Origin: Helicobacter pylori
GTDB taxonomy: Bacteria; Campylobacterota; Campylobacteria; Campylobacterales; Helicobacteraceae
DNA length: 64,000 nt
NCBI RefSeq assembly: GCF_016755635.1
Contig: NZ_CP051500.1
Location: forward strand, 496,001-560,000
Direction: 5' to 3'
The notes under the pieces were generated by a model. That model had not been told where the DNA came from. It saw only the letters and a program-made list of their open reading frames with translations, and ran no database searches. Position 1 is the first letter of the stretch. Each line of letters starts with the position of its first letter. Below, in pieces: positions 7,636 to 16,024 of this stretch. The position numbers and the translations under genes were made by a program.

Positions 7636-8874
7636 CTAGGCTTTTTTGAAAATCACAACACCATTAGTGCCACCAAAACCAAATGAGTTACTCATCACCG
7701 CATCCACTTGTTTTTCTCTAGCCGTATTAGGGATATAATCTAGATCGCATTCTGGGTCAGGCGTTTCTTGATTGATGGTAGGAGGTAAGATCCCTTGATT
7801 CATAGCCATGATAGAAATAACGGCTTCTAACGCACCCGCAGCGCCCAAGCAATGCCCAATCTGCCCTTTAGTGGAGCTGACGGGAGGGACTTTGTCTTTA
7901 GAGCCAAACACATTTTTTAGAGCGATGCTTTCATACCAATCGTTATAATGCGTGCTAGTCCCATGAGCGTTCACATAGCCTACTTCCACTTTCGCCATTT
8001 CTAAAGCCATTTTCATGGCTCTAAAAGCCCCTTCACCCTCAGGGGCTGGGGCTGTGATGTGGTTAGCATCGCCGCTCTCGCCATATCCGGCAAATTCTGC
8101 ATAAATTTTTGCTCCTCTTTTTTTCGCGCTCTCGTATTCTTCAAGCACCAAAGCCCCAGCGCCTTCGCCCATCACAAAACCATTGCGATCCTTATCAAAA
8201 GGTCTTGAAGCTTTTTTAGGCTCATCATTCCTTGTAGAAAGGGCTTTAATGCTCGCAAACCCTCCAATCCCTACAGGACAAATGGTGGATTCCGCTCCCA
8301 CGACTAGCATTTTATCAGCCCCATTAAGCAAAATGGTTTTAACCGCTTCAATAATGGCATGAGTGCCTGCTGCACAAGCCGTTACGCTAGAGAGATTAGG
8401 CCCTTTAATGCCAAACTCAATGGAAGTGAAACCACCAATCATATTCACTAACGCAGAAGTGATAAAAAAGGGATTGACTTTTCTAGGGCCTTTTTCAAAA
8501 CAAAAAATGGAATTCGCTTCAATATTACCTAACCCGCCAATCCCAGAGCCAGAGCTTACGCCCATGCGGTTTGCCAATTCTTCAGGGCATCTATTGTGAG
8601 CGTCTAAAATCCCACTATCTTTCATCGCCTCTCTTGTGGCTTTCAAGGCTAATTGAATGAAACGACCCGCCTTTTTAACATCTTTGGGATTCATCACCTC
8701 TGTAGGGTCAAAGTCAGTGATTTCTCCAGCAATACGCACAGGAAACGCGCTCGCATCAAAACTTTCTATGTTTTTGATACCGCATTCCCCTTTAGCGATC
8801 GCTAAAAAAGAATCTTCTTTATTTAAACCTAGCGAATTGATCATTCCCATTCCAGTTACTACAATCCGACGCAC
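7636..8874 (-). CDS. fabF: 3-oxoacyl-ACP synthase II
   Basis: FabF condenses malonyl-ACP with acyl-ACP during chain elongation. The 412-residue protein carries the thiolase-fold catalytic triad: Cys in SVTACAAGTHAI, His in NAHGTSTHYND and His in KGQIGHCLGAAG. The C-terminal SNSFGFGGTN loop is intact. The start is taken as GTG at 8874 (MRRIVVTGMG), because AGGAG lies 6 nt upstream. The TTG one codon earlier would leave only 3 nt. acpP, its substrate carrier, lies about 100 bp upstream and accA 22 bp downstream. There is nothing unusual in the sequence. Confidence 0.97.
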   Translation of the reverse strand: MRRIVVTGMGMINSLGLNKEDSFLAIAKGECGIKNIESFDASAFPVRIAGEITDFDPTEVMNPKDVKKAGRFIQLALKATREAMKDSGILDAHNRCPEELANRMGVSSGSGIGGLGNIEANSIFCFEKGPRKVNPFFITSALVNMIGGFTSIEFGIKGPNLSSVTACAAGTHAIIEAVKTILLNGADKMLVVGAESTICPVGIGGFASIKALSTRNDEPKKASRPFDKDRNGFVMGEGAGALVLEEYESAKKRGAKIYAEFAGYGESGDANHITAPAPEGEGAFRAMKMALEMAKVEVGYVNAHGTSTHYNDWYESIALKNVFGSKDKVPPVSSTKGQIGHCLGAAGALEAVISIMAMNQGILPPTINQETPDPECDLDYIPNTAREKQVDAVMSNSFGFGGTNGVVIFKKA

Positions 8875-8977
8875 CAATAGCTCCTCATTTCAAAAACTTT
8901 CATTCAATAAAACTAGATTTTAGCTAAAGCTAAATTTTGACTAAAACCTGGAGACAAACCGCTCCAAGTTAAAAAGA

Positions 8978-9214
8978 TTAAGCTAGTTTATTATCCTCAA
9001 TATACTTCACCACATCGCCCACATTGACGATTTTTTCCGCTTGCTCATCAGGAATCTCAATGCCAAACTTTTCTTCTAACGCCATGATTAATTCCACGAC
9101 ATCTAAAGAGTCCGCACCCAAATCCTTCACAAATTCCGCCTCTGGCGTAACTTGCGCCACATCCACATTCAACTGCTCAGCAATAACTGCCTGAATATCT
9201 TCAAATAAAGCCAT
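8978..9214 (-). CDS. acpP: Acyl carrier protein
   Basis: This 78-residue acidic protein carries growing acyl chains on a phosphopantetheine arm. The attachment serine is Ser36 in the motif GADSLD, followed by the recognition helix [22 protein letters not shown] 9214 is preceded by AAGGGAG. It is coded between fabG and fabF, as in many bacteria, with a 26-codon membrane ORF just upstream. The high purity of the Asp/Glu helix II and the size leave no doubt. Confidence 0.98.
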   Translation of the reverse strand: MALFEDIQAVIAEQLNVDVAQVTPEAEFVKDLGADSLDVVELIMALEEKFGIEIPDEQAEKIVNVGDVVKYIEDNKLA

Positions 9215-9266
9215 AATTAAAACTCCCTTGTTTTGTAAAAATTAAATCAACCATTCATTGGAGCGT

Positions 9267-9347
9267 TTATTTTTGCTCCAAAACATCTAAAATCCTATAC
9301 AACAAATAAATTACAATGAGAAACAATATTAAGTAAATAATCCCCAT
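9267..9347 (-). CDS. 26-residue predicted membrane peptide
   Basis: A short frame between fabG and acpP reads MGIIYLILFLIVIYLLYRIL and six more residues (DVLEQK) before TAA. It is a single hydrophobic helix with a positively then negatively charged tail, typical of bacterial small membrane proteins. The ATG is preceded by AGAGG with a spacing of about 10 nt, and an extended -10 element lies about 40 bp upstream, so it would be the first gene of the acpP transcript. I recall a very short gene being annotated at this place in reference strains, but I know of no function. It might instead be a non-translated part of the acpP leader. Confidence 0.55.
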   Translation of the reverse strand: MGIIYLILFLIVIYLLYRILDVLEQK

Positions 9348-9383
9348 TTGATAATAACCTCTTTGTTTTAGAATAACCTCATA

Positions 9384-9392
9384 ATGTTAGCA
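9384..9392 (-). promoter_or_regulatory. Probable extended -10 promoter of acpP region
   Basis: On the minus strand TGC is followed by TAACAT, an extended -10 element. It would start a transcript reading the small membrane ORF and acpP. The sequence AATAACCTC (minus strand GAGGTTATT) occurs twice just downstream. Confidence 0.5.
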
Positions 9393-9444
9393 TGATTTTT
9401 GCTACTTACAAACTTTTATCGCTAAAAGAACCCTTTGTTTAGGA

Positions 9445-10188
9445 TTACATATAAAGCCCGCCATTGACTTTGAGAGTCTCTCCAGTGATGTAACTAGAGT
9501 GATCGCTCAAAAGAAACGCTACCGCTTCTGCCACTTCCTTAGCAGATCCTAGCCTGTTTAAAGGAATGTTTTTAACATAATCCGCTTTGAGTTCATCTTT
9601 CAAAGTGGCGTTCATGTCGGTTTCTATAAAGCCTGGCGTTACAGAGTTGAAACGAATATTCCTCAAAGCTCCCTCATAAGCAAAGGACTTGCTCATCGCA
9701 ATCATCCCCCCCTTACTCGCTGAGTAGTTTGTCTGCCCCATATTGCCTCTTTCACCAATGATAGAAGCGACATTAACCACGCTCCCAAAACGACTCTTAC
9801 TCATCACCTTTAAAGCTTCTCTGCAACCTATAAAAGCTGAAGTGAGATTATTGTCTATGACATGGTGAAAATCTTCTGTTTTCATTTTGATCGCTAATTT
9901 ATCGCGCACCACACCGGCGTTATTCACCAAGTAAGACAAACCCCCATCGCTTTGGACAATGGTTTGTATCGCTTCAACAAAATCGCTTTCAGAAGTCGCA
10001 TCAAATTTAATGACAGCTGCCTTATAGCCTTTTTCTTCAAGCTCATTTTTCAAAGCGTCAGCCACTTCAGCATTACTGCGGTAATTGATCCAAACTTTCA
10101 GCCCCATAGAAGCGAGAGTTTTGGCGATTTCGGCCCCAATGCCTTTAGAAGCCCCGGTAATGAGAACATTTTTCCCTGTGAATTGCAT
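9445..10188 (-). CDS. fabG: 3-oxoacyl-ACP reductase
   Basis: FabG is the NADPH-dependent reductase of the fatty-acid elongation cycle, a short-chain dehydrogenase. Visible motifs are the nucleotide-binding GASKGIGAEIAKT near the N-terminus, the NNAG motif (LVNNAGVVRD), the catalytic Ser in NVASIIGERG, the YSASK Tyr/Lys pair and the C-terminal GETLKVNGGLYM. At 247 residues it is a standard length. It is transcribed towards acpP, fabF and accA. rpsU lies upstream on the same strand, 38 bp away. Confidence 0.97.
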   Translation of the reverse strand: MQFTGKNVLITGASKGIGAEIAKTLASMGLKVWINYRSNAEVADALKNELEEKGYKAAVIKFDATSESDFVEAIQTIVQSDGGLSYLVNNAGVVRDKLAIKMKTEDFHHVIDNNLTSAFIGCREALKVMSKSRFGSVVNVASIIGERGNMGQTNYSASKGGMIAMSKSFAYEGALRNIRFNSVTPGFIETDMNATLKDELKADYVKNIPLNRLGSAKEVAEAVAFLLSDHSSYITGETLKVNGGLYM

Positions 10189-10226
10189 TATTCAATAATC
10201 CTTAAATTTTAAATTCGTTCAAGTTC

Positions 10227-10439
10227 TTATAGTCTTGATTCATAACGCCTTAACATATAAAGACGCTTTAAGACTTTCTTTTTAGCACTGATTTTTTGTT
10301 TTTTGCGTTTTTCAGTCTTAGACTCAAAGAACCTTCTAGCACGGCATTCTGTTACCACCAAATTGCGATCGGTTTGCTTTTTGAATCTCCTGTAAGCTTC
10401 ATCAAACGCATCGCCTTCTCTAACCTTAATCCCTGGCAT
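10227..10439 (-). CDS. rpsU: 30S ribosomal protein S21
   Basis: S21 is a small basic protein of the 30S platform that helps initiation. The 70-residue product [19 protein letters not shown] continues into a Lys/Arg-rich C-terminus with the usual [14 protein letters not shown] block. The start at 10439 is supported by AGAGG 9 nt upstream. The frame stays open 15 codons further but those residues do not match S21. It lies immediately upstream of fabG on the same strand, a link between ribosome and lipid genes that may be only positional. Confidence 0.95.
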
Positions 10440-10539
10440 ACTGCTATCACCTCTTTTCCATAGCTTAAAATCATTGCTTAACAATGGCTACAAATGAAAC
10501 AGCATTATATAAGACGAATTAACTGGTTGTCAAGAATTT

Positions 10540-11790
10540 TCACTTTTTTCTAGCAATTTTGTTAATAAGGTTATAAGGATCAAAGGCAACCGTCATATAC
10601 ACTTGGTAAGATTCTGACCAAGGTAAGCTCCTATCAAAGCCCCCACGCATCGCATTAAGCACGAAATTGATGCGGACCGATGCGAAGTCGTTTTTCCAAT
10701 TGTAATAAAAATCAAAACGGTTATACATGTTGGCTTGAAAGAATGGCACGCCACGATAAATAGGCGTGGGGCAGTAAGAAGGCGTGCAATACATTTCAAC
10801 ATATTGGTATTGGTTATAAAAAGGCATTTCTGGGGTCTTGGCGAAGAAAAATAAATTGTGGATGCCAAAGCCTTTGTATTGGATCTCCACATCAAATTGC
10901 CCGCCCACGCTGTTCATAAAAGGCACATTTTTGTGGATTTGCCTTAATCGGCTTAATTCAGAAACCATGCCAAAACTAGCGTTGAGCTTTTCCATAAAGG
11001 GAGCGATGTCTAAAAGGCTTGTCCCTATGTAAGCGTTAAAGTAGAGGCGATCCATAAGATAAATATTATTGCTATCAATCGCCTTTTTTTCATTAAATTT
11101 CATGCCATCAGCCCCATTTAAAAGGTATTTGTCTTCGTTATGGAACAAGACAAAATACCCTCCAATACCCAATAAATCCTTAAAGAAATTATAAGCGACG
11201 GAGCCGTTCATTTGAAACCTATCCATTGCGTTCCCATAAGGGTTTCTCCCAAACTTACAAGTGTTGTAACAATTGCCTCCAAACCAATCTAGCATGAATT
11301 CCGCATGCCCATAATAGGGTTTTGAAGGCGAATAATGGTTTTGAAATTGCAATAAAAACCCTCTAGCGTTGGGATCTATAAACCAATAATAAGGGGCAAA
11401 AATATTCAAACCATACCTCCCTAAGAGGTTTTTTCTAGGAAAGATGCCACCATAAAAAGTAAAACGCTTCCCTCTAGCCTTATAATACATAGTAGGCCCC
11501 CAACGGTAGGGAAAATTAGTGCTGTAGTTATGGAAGTTTTGAAAGAAATACGCCCCCACAGTCAAGCTTTGCTCCACACCTCTTGTATAAAATTGGATCC
11601 CAAAATTTGGAGTTAGACGGGTTTTAAGATTGGTGTTAGTATTGACCCAATAAGGCGTTGAGCCTTCATGGTCCATGATGAACATATTGAAACCCAGATT
11701 GTATTTAAAAATATTCCAATCAAAAGCGTAAGAATTAACCGCCAACAAACAGACCAGAAAAGAATGTTTTAAAAAGGTGTTTATTGCCAC
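10540..11790 (-). CDS. Predicted outer-membrane protein, unknown role
   Basis: This 416-residue protein starts with a signal peptide (hydrophobic FLVCLLAVNSYAF, cleaved near residue 23) and is rich in aromatic residues and alternating strands, as in outer-membrane beta-barrels. Examples are GIQFYTRGVEQSLTVGAYFF and the C-terminal RINFVLNAMRG and VYMTVAFDPYNL. It lacks the Hop family C-terminal Phe signature and the Hop N-terminal motif, so it is not a classical Hop porin. The start is GTG at 11790 with AGGGG 6-7 nt upstream. It is monocistronic, divergent from a ribbon-helix-helix gene. No function can be assigned. Confidence 0.8.
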   Translation of the reverse strand: MAINTFLKHSFLVCLLAVNSYAFDWNIFKYNLGFNMFIMDHEGSTPYWVNTNTNLKTRLTPNFGIQFYTRGVEQSLTVGAYFFQNFHNYSTNFPYRWGPTMYYKARGKRFTFYGGIFPRKNLLGRYGLNIFAPYYWFIDPNARGFLLQFQNHYSPSKPYYGHAEFMLDWFGGNCYNTCKFGRNPYGNAMDRFQMNGSVAYNFFKDLLGIGGYFVLFHNEDKYLLNGADGMKFNEKKAIDSNNIYLMDRLYFNAYIGTSLLDIAPFMEKLNASFGMVSELSRLRQIHKNVPFMNSVGGQFDVEIQYKGFGIHNLFFFAKTPEMPFYNQYQYVEMYCTPSYCPTPIYRGVPFFQANMYNRFDFYYNWKNDFASVRINFVLNAMRGGFDRSLPWSESYQVYMTVAFDPYNLINKIARKK

Positions 11791-11849
11791 TTGTTGCCCC
11801 TATGTCATCATTATTTTTGATAAAAAAGCTTATCTTGTAACAAATGGGT

Positions 11850-11858
11850 ATTCTAGCA
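11850..11858 (-). promoter_or_regulatory. Extended -10 promoter of outer-membrane gene
   Basis: Minus-strand TGC-TAGAAT, about 60 bp upstream of the GTG start at 11790, matches the extended -10 pattern. It leaves a 5' leader of roughly 50 nt. Confidence 0.65.
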
Positions 11859-11908
11859 CATCTAAAAATATTTTTCTTTAGATTTAATATAAAATGGCGT
11901 TTATTTCA

Positions 11909-11917
11909 TGTTAGAAT
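11909..11917 (+). promoter_or_regulatory. Extended -10 promoter of RHH gene
   Basis: TGT-TAGAAT lies 45 bp upstream of the regulator's ATG. It is divergent from, and only about 50 bp away from, the outer-membrane gene promoter, so one bound regulator could affect both. Confidence 0.65.
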
Positions 11918-11962
11918 AGCCGTCATGATATTACTACACACTAACTAAAAAAGGAAATTTTA

Positions 11963-12208
11963 ATGGAATTAGGAAATAAAAATATAAAACCCGGTCGCAA
12001 GCGTGTCGCTGTAGATGAGTTGAAACGCAATTTTTCAGTTACTTTTTATCTCTCTAAAGATGAGCATGATGTTTTAAGACGACTAGCGGATGGAGAAGTA
12101 GAAAGCGTTAATTCCTTTGTCAAACGCCACATTTTAAAAACAATCATTTATAAAAAAGGCACTAACCAAGATCCTTCTATCAATTATGATTCTTCTAGTA
12201 GGCTTTAA
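11963..12208 (+). CDS. Ribbon-helix-helix DNA-binding protein
   Basis: An 81-residue protein with a basic N-terminal arm (KPGRKRVAVDELKRN), a beta strand FSVTFYLS and two helices (KDEHDVLRRLADG and SVNSFVKRHILKTII). This order is typical of the ribbon-helix-helix (MetJ/Arc) fold, where the strand pairs in the dimer and reads the DNA major groove. I recall a published structure of the H. pylori homologue that assigned this fold. Targets are not known from sequence. ATG 11963 has AAAGGA upstream. The divergent outer-membrane gene and the closely spaced promoters make it a candidate local regulator. No toxin partner follows, so it is not clearly an antitoxin. Confidence 0.85.
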   Translation: MELGNKNIKPGRKRVAVDELKRNFSVTFYLSKDEHDVLRRLADGEVESVNSFVKRHILKTIIYKKGTNQDPSINYDSSSRL

Positions 12209-12231
12209 GCCTACTTTAAGGTATTCGCTCT

Positions 12232-12879
12232 TTAAGAGCAACACCCACTAGAGCATTTAGTTTTAATCCCTGCCGATGAGCGATCCATCAAGCAAAACCC
12301 TTTACCCTCCAAATAGCGTTTCGCATCAAATCCGGCCACAAACAAGCCTCCAGCAAATAACGCCAAGTCTTTAACCACTAACCTTCCAGCCCCAGAAAGC
12401 CATGGGAAATGCTGATTGACAAACACTTCTGGCGTTGTGAATAAAAAGGATAGAGTCGTGATCGTCATTCCAGCGACAAGCAAGCCCCCAATCACGCCTA
12501 TTAAAGGCATCCAAAGCCCTAAAAGCACCAAAATACCTAGGATCATAATCGTGATCCCTAAAGCTTCAGCCACTAAATAAGTGCGGTTTTCTTTATGCCA
12601 TTCTTTGTTTTCAACGATTTTAGGGTCATCTTGCATTTCTTCTTGCATGGATTGGGATTCAGACATTTTGTGTTGTTTGTATGCGGGCTTTTCAAATTTA
12701 TACATGAAAGAAAAGAAAGGGGAATTAGCCACAAAAGGAGCGATCCCTTCGGCTTCATACGGCACAAACTTAAGCCCTCCAATCCAAATAAAAATGATGA
12801 AAATAGCTATATGCATCAAATAGCCGCCTAGATTCTGGAGTTTTGTAATCACTTCAAGCAATGATTTTAACGCTTGCAT
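12232..12879 (-). CDS. DUF417/RclC-like inner-membrane protein
   Basis: The 215-residue protein has about four hydrophobic segments (LMHIAIFIIFIWIGGLKF; LGITIMILGILVLLGLWMP; LIGVIGGLLVAGMTIT; and a weaker one near LALFAGGLFVAG). Its opening IWIGGLKFVPYEAEGIAPFVANSPF is characteristic of the DoxX-related DUF417 family that includes E. coli RclC (YkgB), which is linked to reactive-chlorine survival. An acidic, charged loop (about 70-95) separates the first two helices. The C-terminus ends with a cysteine-rich tail (KCSSGCCS), unusual for this family as far as I know. It converges on the RHH gene with only 23 bp between them. Confidence 0.8.
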   Translation of the reverse strand: MQALKSLLEVITKLQNLGGYLMHIAIFIIFIWIGGLKFVPYEAEGIAPFVANSPFFSFMYKFEKPAYKQHKMSESQSMQEEMQDDPKIVENKEWHKENRTYLVAEALGITIMILGILVLLGLWMPLIGVIGGLLVAGMTITTLSFLFTTPEVFVNQHFPWLSGAGRLVVKDLALFAGGLFVAGFDAKRYLEGKGFCLMDRSSAGIKTKCSSGCCS

Positions 12880-12991
12880 GGTTTTATTCCTTTAGGATAT
12901 TTTTTATATTGCTAAAAACAACTCACAAATGATAGCGCATTATGTTTAATTACGATAAAATCATTTTAATTACCATTACAAGAAATAACGA

Positions 12992-13813
12992 TCAAAAACA
13001 CCCATTTTCAAAAACCCTCATGCCCAAAACGCTCATGCCGATATAACGCACCGCGCCCTTATAAAAAATCCCATCATTTTTTAAAGAAAGCTCTAAAGAT
13101 TCGTTGCTTTTAGGGATGAGAGTGGCTTTTTTAGGCGTGTTATGAAAAAGGTGCGCGGCGATAAAAACCGCTGCCATGCCTGTCCCGCAAGCTAGCGTGA
13201 AATCTTCAACCCCCCTTTCATAAGTTTGTAAAAAAATCGTCTCTTCATTTTCTATAAAAGCGATGTTAATATTAGCGTTAAACGCATGCCTTAAAGCCCT
13301 TAATTCCAGCGTGTTAAGGGAATTTAATAACCTTTTATTTTTCACAAATCCCACTAAATGCGGCACTCCTGTATCTATGAGGTAGAAAGTAGGGATATTT
13401 TCTAAAACGCTGTTATTAGTAAAAAATTTTTTGCATCTTAAGGCGGGTATGGTGTCTAGGATTTTGTAGTTACCGAGATTGCTCTCTATGATATTGGGTT
13501 CTTCTATGCAAATAGAAATCTCTCTTTTTCCGGCTAAAAAAACATGGTTTTTAGAGGCTATAGCATGTTGGTAGGCAAATAACCCCACGCAACGGCTCGC
13601 ATTCCCGCACATGCCAGCTTTAGAGCCGTCTGAATTGTAAAAATCCCATTCGTAGTCATAATCTTTACTCGGTAAGACGACCACAAGCCCATCAGCCCCA
13701 AAACCTTCATGCCTATGGCACACCTGTTTGGCTAAATTGGAAAAATCTTTTTTTTTGAAACTTTGAACGATTAAAAAATCATTCCCGCTCCCTGAATATT
13801 TGTAAAATACCAT
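12992..13813 (-). CDS. dapF: Diaminopimelate epimerase
   Basis: DapF interconverts LL- and meso-diaminopimelate, supplying lysine and peptidoglycan precursors. The two-cysteine active site is intact: Cys in [12 protein letters not shown] and Cys in [11 protein letters not shown]. The N-terminus [11 protein letters not shown] and the [11 protein letters not shown] block are typical. The 273-residue length is normal. Its ATG at 13813 lies head to head with the AI-2E-family permease gene, with about 115 bp between them. Confidence 0.96.
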   Translation of the reverse strand: MVFYKYSGSGNDFLIVQSFKKKDFSNLAKQVCHRHEGFGADGLVVVLPSKDYDYEWDFYNSDGSKAGMCGNASRCVGLFAYQHAIASKNHVFLAGKREISICIEEPNIIESNLGNYKILDTIPALRCKKFFTNNSVLENIPTFYLIDTGVPHLVGFVKNKRLLNSLNTLELRALRHAFNANINIAFIENEETIFLQTYERGVEDFTLACGTGMAAVFIAAHLFHNTPKKATLIPKSNESLELSLKNDGIFYKGAVRYIGMSVLGMRVFENGCF

Positions 13814-13927
13814 CTGTATAAGCCTTTTTGATTTTAATTATAAGTTAAAAGAGGTTTTTTATCCTTAAAAGAGCGTTTTTTAGCTAACATTTAATAATTT
13901 TTGGTTCAGTTTAATGGGGATAATTTC

Positions 13928-14974
13928 ATGAAAGCTCAGTATTTCTTTTGGATTCTTTTTTTGATTGGTTTTTATTGGATGATCTATTTGTATCAAGATT
14001 TTTTAATGGATGCGCTGATTGCTGGGCTTTTGTGCGTGGGGTTTTTTCAAGTGAAAGTTTTTTTAGATAAGCGTTTTTTCAATGTTGTCAGTTCGTTTTT
14101 ATGCGTTTTGGTTTTAGCGAGCGTTTTGATCGTGCCGTTGTATTTTATTGTTTATAAAAGTTCTAATATCATTTTTGAAATCAATTTTGAAAAATTTTCA
14201 GCCCTAATCAAATGGCTTAAAGGGACAATCACTGAAAATTTATCGCATTTTCCTGCCATTCGTGATGGAGCGAGCAAGTTTTTAGAAAATTTTAGTGCCG
14301 CTTCCATCACGGGTTATTTGTTGAAAATAAGCAGCTATGTGGGAAGATACAGCTTGAAACTCATTACAGACGCCTTGTTTATCTTGGGGCTGTTGTTTTT
14401 CTTTTTTTATTACGGGGAGAGATTTTATCGTTATTTTTTGGGGGTCTTGCCTCTTGGAATCAATCAAAGCAAAAAGATTTTTGAAGAAGTGGCTGGGATT
14501 TTACGCATCGTGCTTTTAACTTCCCTCATCACGGTTATTTTAGAGGGCGTGGCGTTTGGGGTGATGATCGTATGGTTTGGGCATGACGGCTGGTCTTTAG
14601 GGATTTTATACGGCTTGGCGTCTTTGGTGCCGGCTGTTGGGGGGGCTTTGATTTGGATCCCCATAGCAATTTATGAGCTTTATCATGGGAATGTGAATGA
14701 GGCGATATTTATCGCTTTGTATTCCATTTTATTGATTAGCGTGCTGATTGATAGCGTGATCAAGCCAATTTTAATCGTCTTCATCAAAAAAAGAATCTTT
14801 AAAACCACCCTTAAAATCAATGAAATGCTGATTTTCTTTTCCATGATTGCTGGGATTTCACAATTTGGTTTTTGGGGGATTATCGTAGGGCCTACTATCA
14901 CGGCGTTTTTTATTGCGTTACTGCGGTTGTATGAGAATTACTTTATCCAAAACGATCAAAAAGCATGCGAATGA
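13928..14974 (+). CDS. AI-2E/PerM-family membrane permease
   Basis: This 348-residue inner-membrane protein has the AI-2 exporter (PerM/TqsA) layout: three N-terminal hydrophobic segments, a soluble amphipathic stretch with SNIIFEINFEKFSALIKW at about 85-130, then five or so further helices. The family core GILYGLASLVPAVGGALIWIP and the C-terminal QFGFWGIIVGPTITAF are visible. I start it at ATG 13928 (MKAQYFFW), which has GGGGA 8 nt upstream. An in-frame TTG nine codons earlier is unlikely. Substrates in this family vary (AI-2, sodium/proton exchange), so none is assigned. Confidence 0.85.
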   Translation: MKAQYFFWILFLIGFYWMIYLYQDFLMDALIAGLLCVGFFQVKVFLDKRFFNVVSSFLCVLVLASVLIVPLYFIVYKSSNIIFEINFEKFSALIKWLKGTITENLSHFPAIRDGASKFLENFSAASITGYLLKISSYVGRYSLKLITDALFILGLLFFFFYYGERFYRYFLGVLPLGINQSKKIFEEVAGILRIVLLTSLITVILEGVAFGVMIVWFGHDGWSLGILYGLASLVPAVGGALIWIPIAIYELYHGNVNEAIFIALYSILLISVLIDSVIKPILIVFIKKRIFKTTLKINEMLIFFSMIAGISQFGFWGIIVGPTITAFFIALLRLYENYFIQNDQKACE

Positions 14975-15113
14975 CATAAGCCCATGGCTCACAACGAAAT
15001 TTTTAAAAATGATATATAAGAGTAAGAAATAACCATTCTTATGAAGAATTTTCAAACACCTCATTCAATGCGAACGCAAATTCAAACCCATATCTTATAG
15101 ATAGATGCAAATT

Positions 15114-15986
15114 TTATTTTTTATAACGAATGAGAGGGTAGGAGCAGTTTTTGCATAAAAGTTCTAACGCTTCGCCCTTTAAAAAATGGGTTTTGATGGC
15201 CATAGCTTTTTGGCTGTTTAAAATATCTTTTAGGGGCATATGGTTTAAATCGCCAAGGTTGATATGAGCTTGCGTGTCCATGCAGCACGGCACGACAACG
15301 CCATTGGATAAAATAGCGACTTGTTTAATAAGCCCGTAGCAATAGGGGATTTTTGATTCTTGGTTTAAAGGATTTTGGGCGTTCAAATTCGGCCATTTAA
15401 AGGTCTTTTGGATATTCAAAAAACTTTTTTTAAACAAACGAGCGCGGCCTTGCGATATTAGAGTCTCTAAAGAAATACATTCAAAGCTTTCTAAAAAAGG
15501 CTTGATCAAATTTTGGTGTTTTTCAAGGGTTCCATCTTGAATGCGTAAATTCAAAAACACTTCGCTATTTTTTTCACATTTGTAGCGGCAAAATTCTAAA
15601 ATTTTTTGGATATAGCGGTGCTGGTTGAGTTTGTTGTGATGGTCTAGCCCTGCGTCTAAAGAAATAGAGATTTGATAGATTGCATCTTGTAAAAGCGTCT
15701 CAAAATCGTGCAAATACACCCCACTAGTAACCAAATCCACTTTCAAAGAAAAGCGTTTAGCGGTGCTTAAATAGCGGTTTAAATTTTTGAGCTTGCAAGG
15801 ATCGCCTAAGACATGCAAGGTGATCATTTGGGTTAAGGGGGCCGCTTCTTTGCAAACTTTTTCAAATAATTCTAAAGGCATCACGCCTCTGATATTTTTA
15901 GGGTTAGGGCAAAAACTGCATTGCAACCCGCAAATATCGCTTAACTCTATATAGATTTTTTTAAAAAGTTTCTTGTTGGGTGTCAA
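15114..15986 (-). CDS. Radical SAM/SPASM-domain protein
   Basis: A 290-residue radical SAM enzyme. The [4Fe-4S]-SAM motif CxxxCxxC is at residues 19-26 (CGLQCSFC), followed by the barrel with LHVLGDPCKLKNL and ISLDAGLDHHNK. A C-terminal SPASM-type cysteine cluster is formed by PYCYG, VVPCCMD and LLCKNCSYP, which would bind an auxiliary iron-sulfur cluster. Such enzymes mature peptides or modify small molecules; no neighbouring substrate peptide is obvious. The start is TTG at 15986 with a weak ribosome site. It lies downstream of ychF on the same strand, 38 bp away. Confidence 0.85.
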   Translation of the reverse strand: MTPNKKLFKKIYIELSDICGLQCSFCPNPKNIRGVMPLELFEKVCKEAAPLTQMITLHVLGDPCKLKNLNRYLSTAKRFSLKVDLVTSGVYLHDFETLLQDAIYQISISLDAGLDHHNKLNQHRYIQKILEFCRYKCEKNSEVFLNLRIQDGTLEKHQNLIKPFLESFECISLETLISQGRARLFKKSFLNIQKTFKWPNLNAQNPLNQESKIPYCYGLIKQVAILSNGVVVPCCMDTQAHINLGDLNHMPLKDILNSQKAMAIKTHFLKGEALELLCKNCSYPLIRYKK

Positions 15987-16024
15987 TTCTTATGAAAAAA
16001 TAGTAACGCTTGTTTGAAAAGACA

